Assembly (NCBI GenBank): GCA_015661395.1
Contig: JACWML010000001.1
Location: forward strand, 83,273 to 126,057
Length of the DNA: 42,785 nucleotides
Direction of reading: 5' to 3'
DNA from: Methanomicrobia archaeon
GTDB lineage: Archaea > Halobacteriota > Bog-38 > Methanoflorentales > Methanoflorentaceae
Under the pieces are notes generated by a model. It was not told the DNA's origin. It worked only from the letters and a program-made list of their open reading frames with translations, and ran no database searches. Position 1 is the stretch's first letter. Each line of letters starts with the position of its first letter. Shown here piece after piece: positions 1 through 8,397 of this stretch. Both the position numbers and the translations under genes were made by a program.

Positions 1-671
1 TCAAAGAAGCCGCTTTGCATTACTGCAAGCCTGATGCATTATCACAACGAATCGGCGCAGTGAACACGATCGACCGCGCGGGAGCGGGCTACAACACCGA
101 CGGCATTGGAGCGGTCAGGGCGCTCGAGGAGGCCGGCGTTACGGTCAAAGACGCAAGCATCGTGCTCCTGGGCGCAGGGGGCGCTGCAAAGGCGATCGCG
201 GCACAACTGCTGCTCAGCGGAGCACGCGTACTCGTTGCCAATCGGACGGCGAGCAGGTCGCTCATCTTGGCCCAGCAAATGACCGCTGCGAACATCAACT
301 GCGGTTGCGGCGACATAGAGGCACACAGCCTAAATGAGGTCGATCGCCTGCTCCGCGAGGCACGTGTGCTTATCAACGCCACCACTGTGGGAATGCGCGG
401 CGTGCTCGAAGGACAGACGCTCGTAGCCTCAGCTCAAATGCATCCCGGTCTCGTGGTCTTCGACATCGTCTATCACCCTCTCGAGACTCCCTTGTTACGC
501 GAGGCCCGCGCCGCAGGATTACAAACAATTGACGGCGTGAAGATGTTGGTGCACCAAGGGGCGGCCTCCTTCGCCCTGTGGACCGCGTTAGACCCGCCCG
601 TGCAGACTATGGAGGCGGCAGTCCGCGAAGCGCTCCGAAGCGCGAGCGGGACGGACGACGAGGGAAGGTAG
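1..671 (+). CDS. aroE: shikimate dehydrogenase, 5' end cut by window edge
   Basis: This enzyme reduces 3-dehydroshikimate to shikimate with NADPH in the cytoplasmic aromatic amino acid pathway. The reading frame is open from the first bases, and the visible part begins with KEAALHYCK, which matches the segment right after the family motif NVTxPHK, so about 70 N-terminal residues lie outside the window. Visible motifs in order are AVNT, the substrate-binding NTDG, the nucleotide-binding loop GAGGAAKAIA, NRT, NATTVGM and the C-terminal DGVKMLVHQGAASFALWT. The TTG at 15 is an internal codon, not the start. The stop TAG lies two bases before the ATG of the prephenate dehydrogenase gene, so the two are probably one transcript. 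The family assignment is secure; specificity for shikimate rather than quinate is inferred from context. Confidence 0.95.
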   Translation, partial: KEAALHYCKPDALSQRIGAVNTIDRAGAGYNTDGIGAVRALEEAGVTVKDASIVLLGAGGAAKAIAAQLLLSGARVLVANRTASRSLILAQQMTAANINCGCGDIEAHSLNEVDRLLREARVLINATTVGMRGVLEGQTLVASAQMHPGLVVFDIVYHPLETPLLREARAAGLQTIDGVKMLVHQGAASFALWTALDPPVQTMEAAVREALRSASGTDDEGR

Positions 672-673
672 TA

Positions 674-1915
674 ATGTCACTCAAAGCGGCAATCGTGGGC
701 GGCCACGGAGAGATGGGGCGCTGGTTCGAACGATTTTTTGTGCAACGAGGGGTGGATGTCACGCTTGTTGGGCGATCATCGCGCGTCCGCTACGCGGACT
801 ACGACGTGGTTATGGTCGCTGTGCCCATCGACGTCACATGCAACGTGATTGCACAAGTGGCACCCCAGTTGAAACCAGACGCGGTGCTCTTCGACATAAC
901 GTCCATCAAGCGAGACCCCGTCAAACAGATGCTGGCCAGCGCCCCACAAGGCGTCGAGCTCGTCAGCGTCCATCCCCTCTTTGGTCCCAGCTTGCCCGAC
1001 ATGGAGGGGCAAACCGTCATTGTCACGCCGGTGCGCGGAGAGCGCGGACGTCAGTTTCTCGTCGATCTCTTTGAGAGCGCGGGCGCTCGTGTCGAGGAGC
1101 TCTCAGCTGACGAGCACGACCGCCTCATGTCGGTGATTCAAGGACTAACCCACTTCGGCTACATCGCCACGGGCGCTACACTCGAAGCCCTCCGCTTTGA
1201 TATCAAACGCTCACGCCGCTTCATGAGCCCCATTTATGAGATTATGATCGATTTCGTCGGACGAATCCTAGGGCAGAACCCCGCACTCTACGCCTCAATC
1301 CAGATGAGCGCCGATCGATCCGTCCACGAGGCTTTTCTCACGCAATGCGCGACGCTCGTTGACATTATCAACGCGAGGGATCGCGACGCGTTCGTTGCGA
1401 TCATGAAGCGCGCGGCAAAGCACTTCGGGGACGCCGAGCCGGCCCTAAAACGCTCCAATAAGCTCATTATGGCCAACATCAAAGAGTTAGAAGAGTTTAA
1501 GCAATCCATCGGAAGTGCGCGCGGGCTCCGAAATGTCTACACCGAAGCCGTGCACGTCGGCATCATAAAGAGAGCTTCCCCGGACGAAATCGCCGTGGAA
1601 GAGGGATCTAAGGAGGTTATCTTAAAGACGGAAAACGTGCAACTGATGACGGAAGAAGAGCTCAAGCAGCACCGGCTAGCGCGCGGCCAGCGGTACCGGG
1701 ATTTTTCCGCAGTGTTTCCTGCCGGGGCGGATCCCGATGTTATAGCCCGTGTGCTTTCCACCGTCCCAGGGGTTACCGCGGTGAACGTCATCGACCACTA
1801 CGCGCCGCGCGCAAGTTACACCTTCCGAGTCTCCACTTACAGAGACGGCGACGTAGGACAGCTGCACCGCGACGTGACGGAGCTGCTCGTCGGAATTGGA
1901 TGCCGACTCCGATAA
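674..1915 (+). CDS. tyrA: prephenate dehydrogenase, archaeal long form
   Basis: The enzyme oxidatively decarboxylates prephenate to 4-hydroxyphenylpyruvate, the tyrosine branch of the pathway served by aroE just upstream. I place the start at ATG 674, two bases after the aroE stop, because the protein then begins MSLKAAIVGGHGEMGRWF with the Rossmann motif GGHGEMG at residues 9-15; the longer open frame would run through aroE. The NAD domain fills about residues 1-165 (DITSIK, SVHPLFGPS), followed by the helical domain with the motif QGLTHFGY. The last ~75 residues (RDFSAVFPAGADPDVIARVL onward) look like a separate small regulatory domain, possibly ACT-like; that is inference. At 413 residues it fits archaeal TyrA proteins with a C-terminal extension. 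Confidence 0.92.
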   Translation: MSLKAAIVGGHGEMGRWFERFFVQRGVDVTLVGRSSRVRYADYDVVMVAVPIDVTCNVIAQVAPQLKPDAVLFDITSIKRDPVKQMLASAPQGVELVSVHPLFGPSLPDMEGQTVIVTPVRGERGRQFLVDLFESAGARVEELSADEHDRLMSVIQGLTHFGYIATGATLEALRFDIKRSRRFMSPIYEIMIDFVGRILGQNPALYASIQMSADRSVHEAFLTQCATLVDIINARDRDAFVAIMKRAAKHFGDAEPALKRSNKLIMANIKELEEFKQSIGSARGLRNVYTEAVHVGIIKRASPDEIAVEEGSKEVILKTENVQLMTEEELKQHRLARGQRYRDFSAVFPAGADPDVIARVLSTVPGVTAVNVIDHYAPRASYTFRVSTYRDGDVGQLHRDVTELLVGIGCRLR

Positions 1916-1952
1916 GAAGCCCGTCCACGAGTGACGTGGCTACACCCCGTCT

Positions 1953-1990
1953 GCGCGAGGGCGTCAAAGGAGCGCGAGGGCGTCAAAGGA
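1953..1990 (+). repeat. 19-bp tandem duplication carrying a ribosome binding site
   Basis: A 19-base unit, GCGCGAGGGCGTCAAAGGA, occurs twice head to tail at 1953-1971 and 1972-1990. The second copy supplies the AAAGGAG ribosome binding site of the epimerase gene, six bases before ATG 1998. The first copy therefore carries a spare site 19 bases further upstream. Confidence 0.9.
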
Positions 1991-1997
1991 GTATGAG

Positions 1998-2909
1998 ATG
2001 GCTAAACTGGAAACGGTCTTTGTAACGGGCGCTACAGGCTTCCTCGGCTCGCACTTGGTCGAACGTCTAGCGCACCGCGGGGGCGCCATCAGCATTCTCG
2101 CGCGGGGGCGGCCTGACCGGCTTACCCAAGAAATCCCCCGCCTGAATGTCGTGCGAGGCGACCTCAGCCACGCATTCTCGATCAGCGACGCTTCGACCGT
2201 GTTTCACTTGGCCGCCCAAGCCCACGTCGGGCACGCCCTCGATGATCCAAGCCAAACGTTCGAGACCAACACGGCCGGCACCATAACCGTTCTTGATGCC
2301 GTGCGGCGATCACCATCTGTCGAGAAATTCGTATTCGTGAGCACTGCCCACGTGTATGGCACTCCCAGGTACGTTCCTATCGACGAAGAGCACCCCGTTC
2401 ACGCTCAAGAGCCCTATGCGGCAAGCAAGCTAGCTGCAGAGGCGTTCATTTCCGCATACAGCACTGCGTACGGCATACCGGCAGCGATCGCGCGACTGTT
2501 TAACACGTACGGCCCTCGTCAACATCCTGACTTTGTCGTACCCTCGATTATCAGGCAGGCGCTTACCCACGACTCGCTGACGATGGGCAACCTAGGGCCG
2601 ACGCGTGACTTTACCTACGTAGATGATGTTGTCGAGGCTCTGCTGCGACTCGCTGACGCTGGCCAAGGGATCTACAATGTCGCGTCGGGAGTCGAGGTAA
2701 GTATTGAAGCACTGGTGACGCACGTGGCGCAGATCCTTGGAAAACGCGTAACCGTAGTATCTCAGCGCGCACAGCGCCGATCAGCGGCCGTCGAAATAGA
2801 CAGGATGTGGGCAGATATCTCGCGCATCACTGCGCTTGGATGGCAACCCCACGTTGGACTGAGCGACGGATTGACCAGAACGATCGAGTGGTGGCGCAAC
2901 AACCTATAG
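1998..2909 (+). CDS. NAD-dependent sugar-nucleotide epimerase/dehydratase
   Basis: This is an extended short-chain dehydrogenase of the GalE/RmlB type that acts on nucleotide-linked sugars, probably for surface glycans. The N-terminal cofactor motif is GATGFLGSHL (residues 11-20), followed by DL and FHLAAQAHV; the catalytic pair is Y-AAS-K near residue 140, and RLFNTYGPRQHPDFVVPSII is the typical substrate-domain signature. RDFTYVDDVVEALL is also standard for the family. Its 303 residues are the normal length. ATG 1998 is supported by AAAGGAG with six-base spacing. Substrate cannot be read from the sequence. It stands about 80 bases after tyrA and may be separately transcribed. Confidence 0.9.
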   Translation: MAKLETVFVTGATGFLGSHLVERLAHRGGAISILARGRPDRLTQEIPRLNVVRGDLSHAFSISDASTVFHLAAQAHVGHALDDPSQTFETNTAGTITVLDAVRRSPSVEKFVFVSTAHVYGTPRYVPIDEEHPVHAQEPYAASKLAAEAFISAYSTAYGIPAAIARLFNTYGPRQHPDFVVPSIIRQALTHDSLTMGNLGPTRDFTYVDDVVEALLRLADAGQGIYNVASGVEVSIEALVTHVAQILGKRVTVVSQRAQRRSAAVEIDRMWADISRITALGWQPHVGLSDGLTRTIEWWRNNL

Positions 2910-3012
2910 TGTCCAGAGTCAATTATGGCAGTTCGCCTCAGTATGCTTTGTGGCCGCCACGAAAGAGCGCGCTTGTAGCAAGCTCTTTTGATCGTTTCAG
3001 TTGTTTGGCCTG

Positions 3013-3714
3013 CTAGGCGTGCGTTATACACGCTCCGTCAAACGAGGCGTGAACGAGCGTGGGCAGCGTGCCCCACGTAGCGAGATTGTTTTGGACGATT
3101 AACAGAGCGCCAAGAATTCCGTTAATGTCCTTTATCGCGCCAAAGGCCGCTTCAGGATCAGTGCTCAAATTGCCAAGCGCCGATGCAGCGGCGTCAGCTA
3201 AACACGCCTTTTCGGCAACGACGCACGCGACATCTGCCGTGCCGAAGCTTATCGACGGACCGACCGTCGCTGAGGACGTGCACACGCCGAGAAAGGGGGT
3301 TGGCCTAATCTTGAATGCAACGTCTTTGAAGGCTGACTCGCCCGCATATATCCCAACGGTAATCTCGCGGTCAGTCGAGAGCGCGATGTCGCCCCCATTG
3401 TCGACGATGGCATAAGATGCACCCTCGTCAACCATTGCCTCAACCGCGAGATCCGCGATAACGCCCGCTACAGCAGCCATTGGGCCTACATTCGCCGCAG
3501 AAGAAGCCATCAGCATGCGGCGCACGATCTCCGGAGGCACCCCGACATACTCATCGAGAGGCTCAAGTGCGAACCGGAAAAAAGGATTGAGTGCGATGAA
3601 ACGCTCTAGCTCGCGTCGGTGAGTGCGTATCGCCTCTTTTGCGTTTTCGATGTGCACACGTGCGTCCGCGACGATTGTGACGACCGTTTGCTTGAGCTGA
3701 AACTTCTCCTTCAT
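3013..3714 (-). CDS. UPF0280/COG2122 protein of the homocysteine biosynthesis set
   Basis: COG2122 proteins have an ApbE-like fold and have been linked genetically, together with COG1900, to a methanogen route that makes homocysteine from aspartate semialdehyde; the exact role of COG2122 is unsettled. The start chosen is ATG 3714 (MKEKFQLKQTVVTIVADARV), which overlaps the stop of the ferredoxin gene as ATGA; a longer open frame reaches 3777 but lies inside that gene. Typical family blocks are seen: IALNPFFRFALEP, SSAANVGPMAAVAGVIADLAVEAM, YAIVDNGGDIAL and GVCTSSATVGPSISFGTADVACVVAEKACLADAAASALGN. The last gene of a three-gene minus-strand operon. Confidence 0.9.
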   Translation of the reverse strand: MKEKFQLKQTVVTIVADARVHIENAKEAIRTHRRELERFIALNPFFRFALEPLDEYVGVPPEIVRRMLMASSAANVGPMAAVAGVIADLAVEAMVDEGASYAIVDNGGDIALSTDREITVGIYAGESAFKDVAFKIRPTPFLGVCTSSATVGPSISFGTADVACVVAEKACLADAAASALGNLSTDPEAAFGAIKDINGILGALLIVQNNLATWGTLPTLVHASFDGACITHA

Positions 3715-4100
3715 TCCTCGGCAGCTTTCAGAGCGCCGTGCGGACACATCGCAATACAGGTCTTGCAGAGCACGCACCGCTTGAGGTTGATCGAAATCGT
3801 TCTGTCGTTCTTGTACTCAAATACCTCAACAGGACAGACTGATACGCACGCGCCACACTGAACGCACTCCGCTTCATCGAATACGATTGGCGTGTCCATT
3901 TCGCGCACCTCAGTCCCGCGTCGCCGGAAGGCTGCAGCAACCTCTTCGACGCGTTCGTCGGGCACGTCGATCACGATTTCCCCGATAGAGGGGTCAACAA
4001 ATGCCCGATCGATGTTGATGCGGACGCCCGTTTCGAGCACGACATCTGCAAGCAGCGGATCCTGCATAATCTTTTGTGAAAACTTCAATATGATCTTCAC
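3711..4100 (-). CDS. NIL-domain 4Fe-4S ferredoxin of homocysteine biosynthesis
   Basis: A 129-residue protein with an N-terminal NIL domain (residues 1-75, KIILKFSQKIMQDPLLADVV, often a small-molecule binding fold) and a C-terminal two-cluster ferredoxin domain with CVQCGACVSVCP and CVLCKTCIAMCP, each giving four cysteines. The Methanosarcina homologue works with the COG1900 protein in sulfur incorporation during homocysteine synthesis, presumably supplying electrons. GTG 4100 is preceded by a G-rich site. It is translationally coupled to the COG2122 gene through an ATGA overlap and follows the COG1900 gene by about 20 bases. Confidence 0.93.
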   Translation of the reverse strand: MKIILKFSQKIMQDPLLADVVLETGVRINIDRAFVDPSIGEIVIDVPDERVEEVAAAFRRRGTEVREMDTPIVFDEAECVQCGACVSVCPVEVFEYKNDRTISINLKRCVLCKTCIAMCPHGALKAAEE

Positions 4101-4121
4101 GGATGCCCCCCTGTCCTCAGC

Positions 4122-5615
4122 CTACCTACACGCGAGGAGCTTGCTCAGATCCTCACTCGTGATGATGCCGATGACCGTATTCGTGTGATCGATAACAGGA
4201 AGTGCCGAGATGTTGTGCCGCTCGAGACGCCGTGCGGCGAGGTCGATCGGCTCATCAGGTGTCGCCGTCACGACGCGCCTCGTCATTATTCCTTTCAGGC
4301 TATCGCCTTTGTTTAGCGCAACCGCTTTGGAGATATCGTACGCCGTGACTATGCCGATAAGCTTGTTGCTGGCTGAGATAACCGGCAAGTGATTGACCTG
4401 CCTTCCGACAATAATCTTGGCAGCCTCTTGCACGCTGATCGCTTCACGCACGGTGATGCTTGGCAGCATCACTTCACGCACGAGTGGCACCGCAGAAAGT
4501 TGCTTCATGGGCTTCTGTGTGGCCTGCCGCGGGAGCCGCGCTGTCGGCAGGGCGAGCTCAAACGCGCCTTTTTGTATACGCGCGGCAAGTTCGGTGGCGA
4601 TTTCTTTTGCCTTGAAGAAGCTCGACATGGATGATGTGCGCACTTCCTTGCCATTTAGATCTATCATCCCGGATTTTAGCTCCTCATAGCTAACCGTCTT
4701 TAGTTCTGGCCGCGACCGACGACCGACGCCGTAGTCGAGGATGGTCGTCTTGATATCGGCATCGCTGATGGCAGTTTTTCGCGCAATCCCCTCGTTCAGC
4801 ACAGGAATAGGGATGCCGATGCCTACGTACAGCGACGTGCCGTACTTGTGGAGAATCGCCGCCCTCAGGTAATCGGTGCTCATAGCTTTGAGGTCACCGC
4901 ACACCATAAGCGTGCCAAAGCTGTTCGCCGGGTCGTGCTGCGTCCCGTTGCCGACGACGTACCCCTGCGCACCACACAGAAAGATCCTCGTCCCTACGCC
5001 GATGGTTTCATAGTCCGGATCATTATAGATGGGTGAGAGTGTGCCCGAACCAGAGAACGTCGCGTTTCCGAATCTGGGGAGAAGCGTTCCCATATAGGTG
5101 TAGAGCACTCTGTCAGTGGAGTTGGTTGCCACGTTGTACCGCTGGTAAGCGTTACGCGGATTCAACATCGTCGCTTCGTTAAGGTCAACGATGGAGATGG
5201 GTGCTTCTACGCTGCGGCGTGGATAGCAGTCGGTGGCATAGCCAACAGCCCTCATATGGACTTCTTTGCGGGCCACCAGGTCTTCGATAACGTGCGCACC
5301 GCCGTACTCGAGGCCCCGCGTCTCCGAAAGCTGGGTCGCGCCTATGAACGCGTCAACCGCAGCGACGCCGGCGTACGCCTCGACATCGTTGAGCCACACC
5401 TGACTCATCTTGATGGGCGGATCTGAATGGCCGAAATTCATCCATACGCCGGACGAGCACATCGCACCAAACGTCCCTGTGGTCACGACGTCGACCTCTC
5501 TTGCCGCGTCCTCAGACCCCAGCTCGCCCACGATGGCAGGCATTTCGTCGGCTGTCACAACGTAAACGCTCCCATCGCGAATGCGCTCGTTGATCTCCTC
5601 TAAGCTTTTTGGCAC
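4122..5615 (-). CDS. COG1900/DUF39 homocysteine biosynthesis protein with CBS pair
   Basis: COG1900 proteins are required, with the NIL ferredoxin, for homocysteine formation from aspartate semialdehyde in methanogens. Residues 1-370 are the DUF39 domain. Two cysteines, Cys53 in TFGAMCSSGVW and Cys130 in YATDCYPRRS, stand where this family keeps conserved cysteines needed for function. Residues about 375-497 form two CBS motifs (SVQEAAKIIVGRQVNHLPVI and DLAARRLERHNISALPVID), which usually bind adenosyl compounds and regulate. Start is GTG 5615 behind GGAGGAG; 497 residues is normal for the CBS-containing form. First gene of the minus-strand operon 5615-3013. Confidence 0.95.
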   Translation of the reverse strand: MPKSLEEINERIRDGSVYVVTADEMPAIVGELGSEDAAREVDVVTTGTFGAMCSSGVWMNFGHSDPPIKMSQVWLNDVEAYAGVAAVDAFIGATQLSETRGLEYGGAHVIEDLVARKEVHMRAVGYATDCYPRRSVEAPISIVDLNEATMLNPRNAYQRYNVATNSTDRVLYTYMGTLLPRFGNATFSGSGTLSPIYNDPDYETIGVGTRIFLCGAQGYVVGNGTQHDPANSFGTLMVCGDLKAMSTDYLRAAILHKYGTSLYVGIGIPIPVLNEGIARKTAISDADIKTTILDYGVGRRSRPELKTVSYEELKSGMIDLNGKEVRTSSMSSFFKAKEIATELAARIQKGAFELALPTARLPRQATQKPMKQLSAVPLVREVMLPSITVREAISVQEAAKIIVGRQVNHLPVISASNKLIGIVTAYDISKAVALNKGDSLKGIMTRRVVTATPDEPIDLAARRLERHNISALPVIDHTNTVIGIITSEDLSKLLACR

Positions 5616-5778
5616 CGCTCCTCCAAAGCAATCACTGCGCCGAGTGAACAGTAATCGTATGACGATAGCTATTATTTATTCTTGTTGCACTCTGAAATAC
5701 GGCTTTTTTCGGTGCGCTGTTGCTGATTGAAGTTCGACGAGCGGTTAGATCTGCGTGCGTTCAGGGTTTGGAATAGAA

Positions 5779-5789
5779 CAATATTTATG
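5779..5789 (+). promoter_or_regulatory. TATA box of the glycosyltransferase gene
   Basis: AATATTTATGC lies about 30 bases before ATG 5817, the spacing expected for an archaeal promoter feeding a leaderless or nearly leaderless transcript. The 200-base gap between this gene and the divergent COG1900 gene is otherwise AT-rich and shows no reading frame. Confidence 0.5.
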
Positions 5790-5816
5790 CCCCCTAGCAC
5801 GGTGTAAGAAAAGAGA

Positions 5817-6500
5817 ATGATTTCCGTCGTGATTCTAGCGCATAATGAGGCCGACGAGATAGGCAGATTGCTCGACGAGTTCAGTGCCTTTGAAGGCCTG
5901 GAGCTCATCATTGCCGAAGACGCGTCCACTGACCACACACCCGACATCGTGCAAGAATTCGCGACGCACAACAGCAACGTGATACTCTCAAGCAGCCCGG
6001 TCTTGGGCGGTAAGGGTGCAGCGCTGCGACGCGGGCTTGCTTTGGCAACGGGAGAGGTGCTCGGGTTCGTCGACGGCGACGCATCGATTCATCCCCGTGA
6101 CTTCATGCGCGTCGCAGCAACGATCGAGCAGGAGGCCGATCTCGCCGTCGGGTCGCGGAGGCTGCGCGGGTCGATCATTGCCCGCCCGCAACCGTTCTCG
6201 AGACGGCTCTCAGGATCCATTTACCGCATGCTCGCCCACCTCCTGCTCGACACTGCCATACGCGATTTTCAGTGCGGCTGCAAAGCGTTTCGGCGCGAGG
6301 TGTGGGACGCCATCACTATCAGCTGCGACGGATTTGCGTTTGACGCAGAGTTAATCGCTAAAGCGCACCGAGAGGGGTTCAACATCGTCGAAGTGCCCAT
6401 AACGTGGAGCAATAAGGCGAACAGCAAGGTCAGCCTTACGCGCGATACGCTAGCGATGTTGAGGTGCCTCCTGAAAACGCGCGCCGAGGTACGGGGGTGA
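5817..6500 (+). CDS. family 2 glycosyltransferase, dolichol-phosphate sugar synthase type
   Basis: The enzyme should move a sugar from a nucleotide donor to a polyprenyl phosphate or a glycan at the inner membrane face. The N-terminus ISVVILAHNEADEIGRLLDEF, followed by IIAEDASTDHTPDIV and the metal-binding DGD in GEVLGFVDGDASI, is the GT2 fold. FQCGCKAFRREVWD and DGFAFDAELIAKAHREGFNIVEVPITW are the features that group it with DPM1/DolP-sugar synthases. There is no C-terminal membrane segment in its 227 residues. It ends four bases before the start of a large membrane protein, so the two probably act together in surface glycosylation. Confidence 0.9.
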   Translation: MISVVILAHNEADEIGRLLDEFSAFEGLELIIAEDASTDHTPDIVQEFATHNSNVILSSSPVLGGKGAALRRGLALATGEVLGFVDGDASIHPRDFMRVAATIEQEADLAVGSRRLRGSIIARPQPFSRRLSGSIYRMLAHLLLDTAIRDFQCGCKAFRREVWDAITISCDGFAFDAELIAKAHREGFNIVEVPITWSNKANSKVSLTRDTLAMLRCLLKTRAEVRG

Positions 6501-6504
6501 GCGC

Positions 6505-8280
6505 TTGAACAGGAAGTACGTTGCTGCATTGCTGGTGATCACTGTTGTGCTCGTCATTTTCAGGGTCGGATACTCGGTGGCCGCGTGGGGCGGTTCGGTC
6601 GACGTCGATCCGTGGAGGCTCCTCGGCGATACCAACAAGTATGTGGTAACCGGGCATTATTCCCCATCTGCGACGCAGTCGATGTACTACGGTGCCTACT
6701 CAGTCGGCCTCGAAGCGCTGCTTGCGTCGCTCACCGTTTTTACCGGCATTGATCTCACCGTGCTCGCGCAGTACTTCTTGCAAATAGCGACACCTATCGT
6801 CATGGTTGCGGTTGCCTACCTGATAACGTCGCGTTCAGGCCGAGTCACGAGCTGGGCGATCCCAGTGATGATTCTTCTCATCGGCGTGTTCGAGGGTATC
6901 ACGCACCAACAGTCGCGCATGATCGAAGAGAACATGGGCTTCATCCTCTTTTGCGGCGCGCTGCTGTTCCTCTACCTGTACTATGTCGGACGAACATCGC
7001 GCGCGTATACGTTTTCGATGCTCACGGCGATACTACTCGCCACCATCTTCACCCACCACCTGAGCTTTCTGGTCGTCGCGATACTCGCGATGCCGTTCCT
7101 CGTATACTCGCTCAAGTACGCGGCTCCCGTCTACGTCGCTGCTATTTTTGTGCCCTGGTGGGGCTATTACCAAGTGCTTAACGGCTACAACGGCTCATAT
7201 GTCGGTATCTTTTTTTATACGACGGTAGGTCTGGCGTCGCTGTATGCAGTCTGTGTGCTGTGCTGCGCTTTTTTTTGGCGTACGGAAGAGTCGCGTACAG
7301 CCACCACGCAATCACTAGCGCGTCTGCGGAACAGGCTCGTGGGATTGGGTGATTACCGACGATCTGCCGCAGCGTTGACGATTGTGCTTGGAGCTGGAGT
7401 GATCGTGTACTCCCTCGCAACGCGGCTGCAGTCAGGTTACCTGCCTTTCTTTCTGCCTCTGGCTCCCCTCGTTGTTTATGCCGGTGCGCATTCAGTGTCC
7501 CCCCACAGCCACGAAGCGGACCAAGTGGACGTTGCCTATCTACGGTACCTCTTTCTAAGTCTTATCTTGCTCGCGGCTGTGACAGCGCTCGGATTTTTTT
7601 TGCAGTTCTACATCGCAACAAGCACGCTTCCTACCTACCTCAGCTCACTCGAAGCGCTTCCGTCTCTAGATCTTGGCGGCCGTCTTATCACTTGGGTTGC
7701 TTTTATCTATGGCATCACGGCCACCATAGGTTTGATCTTGGTATCACACGGGGTGCCGGTCAACAAAAGGTGGCTGGCTCCTTCCGTAGCTGCGATGCTC
7801 CTGGTATTAGCAGCGGTGAACGCGAGCGTTCTTGCGGTGAACTACGACACAAGCTTCACGATAACTGCGCCGCTCGACGTCCGAGTCACCGCCGCCGCTC
7901 TCTGGACCGTTGGAAAAGACCCTGACAACGTCACGATGACCGACTATAGAGACGAGATGATTTACTGGTACTATACCGGCGCCCTAGTGATGCATCCCCC
8001 GGCCAGTCCGCTGGAGAACTACACCGTGCTCACCTTCGTCTATCCCGCATACCTACAGCAATGGAACGGCACCGGTCACACCGGAGTCAACTACCTGTTC
8101 CTCACAGCGACGCCGCCGAAGTACTACTACGACCACCTTGTGAACGGACAATGGAGGCTCAGCCCCCAAAACGCCACGCAATGGGCCGGGCGCATCGAAG
8201 TGATTGACCACAGCGCCGCAGGAGTTGACAAGATCTACACTAATGGATACACATACTACTATAAGGTGGTCGCGGCGTGA
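6505..8280 (+). CDS. large polytopic membrane protein, glycosylation-linked
   Basis: I do not recognise the family. The 591 residues hold about a dozen hydrophobic segments from residue 5 to about 450 (for example AYLITSRSGRV flanked segments, FMLTAILLATIFTHHLSFLVV region), then a soluble C-terminal domain of about 130 residues with NVTMTDYRDEMIYWYYTG, several N-x-T/S sequons and many aromatic residues. This architecture resembles lipid-linked-sugar glycosyltransferases of the GT-C type or O-antigen-like polymerases, but no clear catalytic acidic motif near the N-terminus convinces me. TTG 6505 follows GGGGGTGA with short spacing and sits four bases after the GT2 gene, suggesting translational coupling and a joint role in cell-envelope glycans. 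Confidence 0.8.
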   Translation: MNRKYVAALLVITVVLVIFRVGYSVAAWGGSVDVDPWRLLGDTNKYVVTGHYSPSATQSMYYGAYSVGLEALLASLTVFTGIDLTVLAQYFLQIATPIVMVAVAYLITSRSGRVTSWAIPVMILLIGVFEGITHQQSRMIEENMGFILFCGALLFLYLYYVGRTSRAYTFSMLTAILLATIFTHHLSFLVVAILAMPFLVYSLKYAAPVYVAAIFVPWWGYYQVLNGYNGSYVGIFFYTTVGLASLYAVCVLCCAFFWRTEESRTATTQSLARLRNRLVGLGDYRRSAAALTIVLGAGVIVYSLATRLQSGYLPFFLPLAPLVVYAGAHSVSPHSHEADQVDVAYLRYLFLSLILLAAVTALGFFLQFYIATSTLPTYLSSLEALPSLDLGGRLITWVAFIYGITATIGLILVSHGVPVNKRWLAPSVAAMLLVLAAVNASVLAVNYDTSFTITAPLDVRVTAAALWTVGKDPDNVTMTDYRDEMIYWYYTGALVMHPPASPLENYTVLTFVYPAYLQQWNGTGHTGVNYLFLTATPPKYYYDHLVNGQWRLSPQNATQWAGRIEVIDHSAAGVDKIYTNGYTYYYKVVAA

Positions 8281-8332
8281 CGCAAGCGGCTTGTGCGCAG
8301 GGGCAGCAGCCGTTCGCTAGTTCTAAACGTGC

Positions 8333-8343
8333 TAAATCTTTAT
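8333..8343 (+). promoter_or_regulatory. TATA-like box of the cysteine desulfurase gene
   Basis: AATCTTTATGC stands about 55 bases before ATG 8398. It resembles the TATTTATGC element in front of the glycosyltransferase gene, suggesting a short untranslated leader here. Confidence 0.4.
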
Positions 8344-8397
8344 GCCTCAAAGAGAGAGATTAAGTACGACGTTCAACAACCGACACAATGAGAGACC

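Noticed and set aside
578-673. N-terminal extension of the prephenate dehydrogenase frame into aroE
   Set aside because: It overlaps the conserved end of aroE, and the family N-terminus begins at ATG 674.
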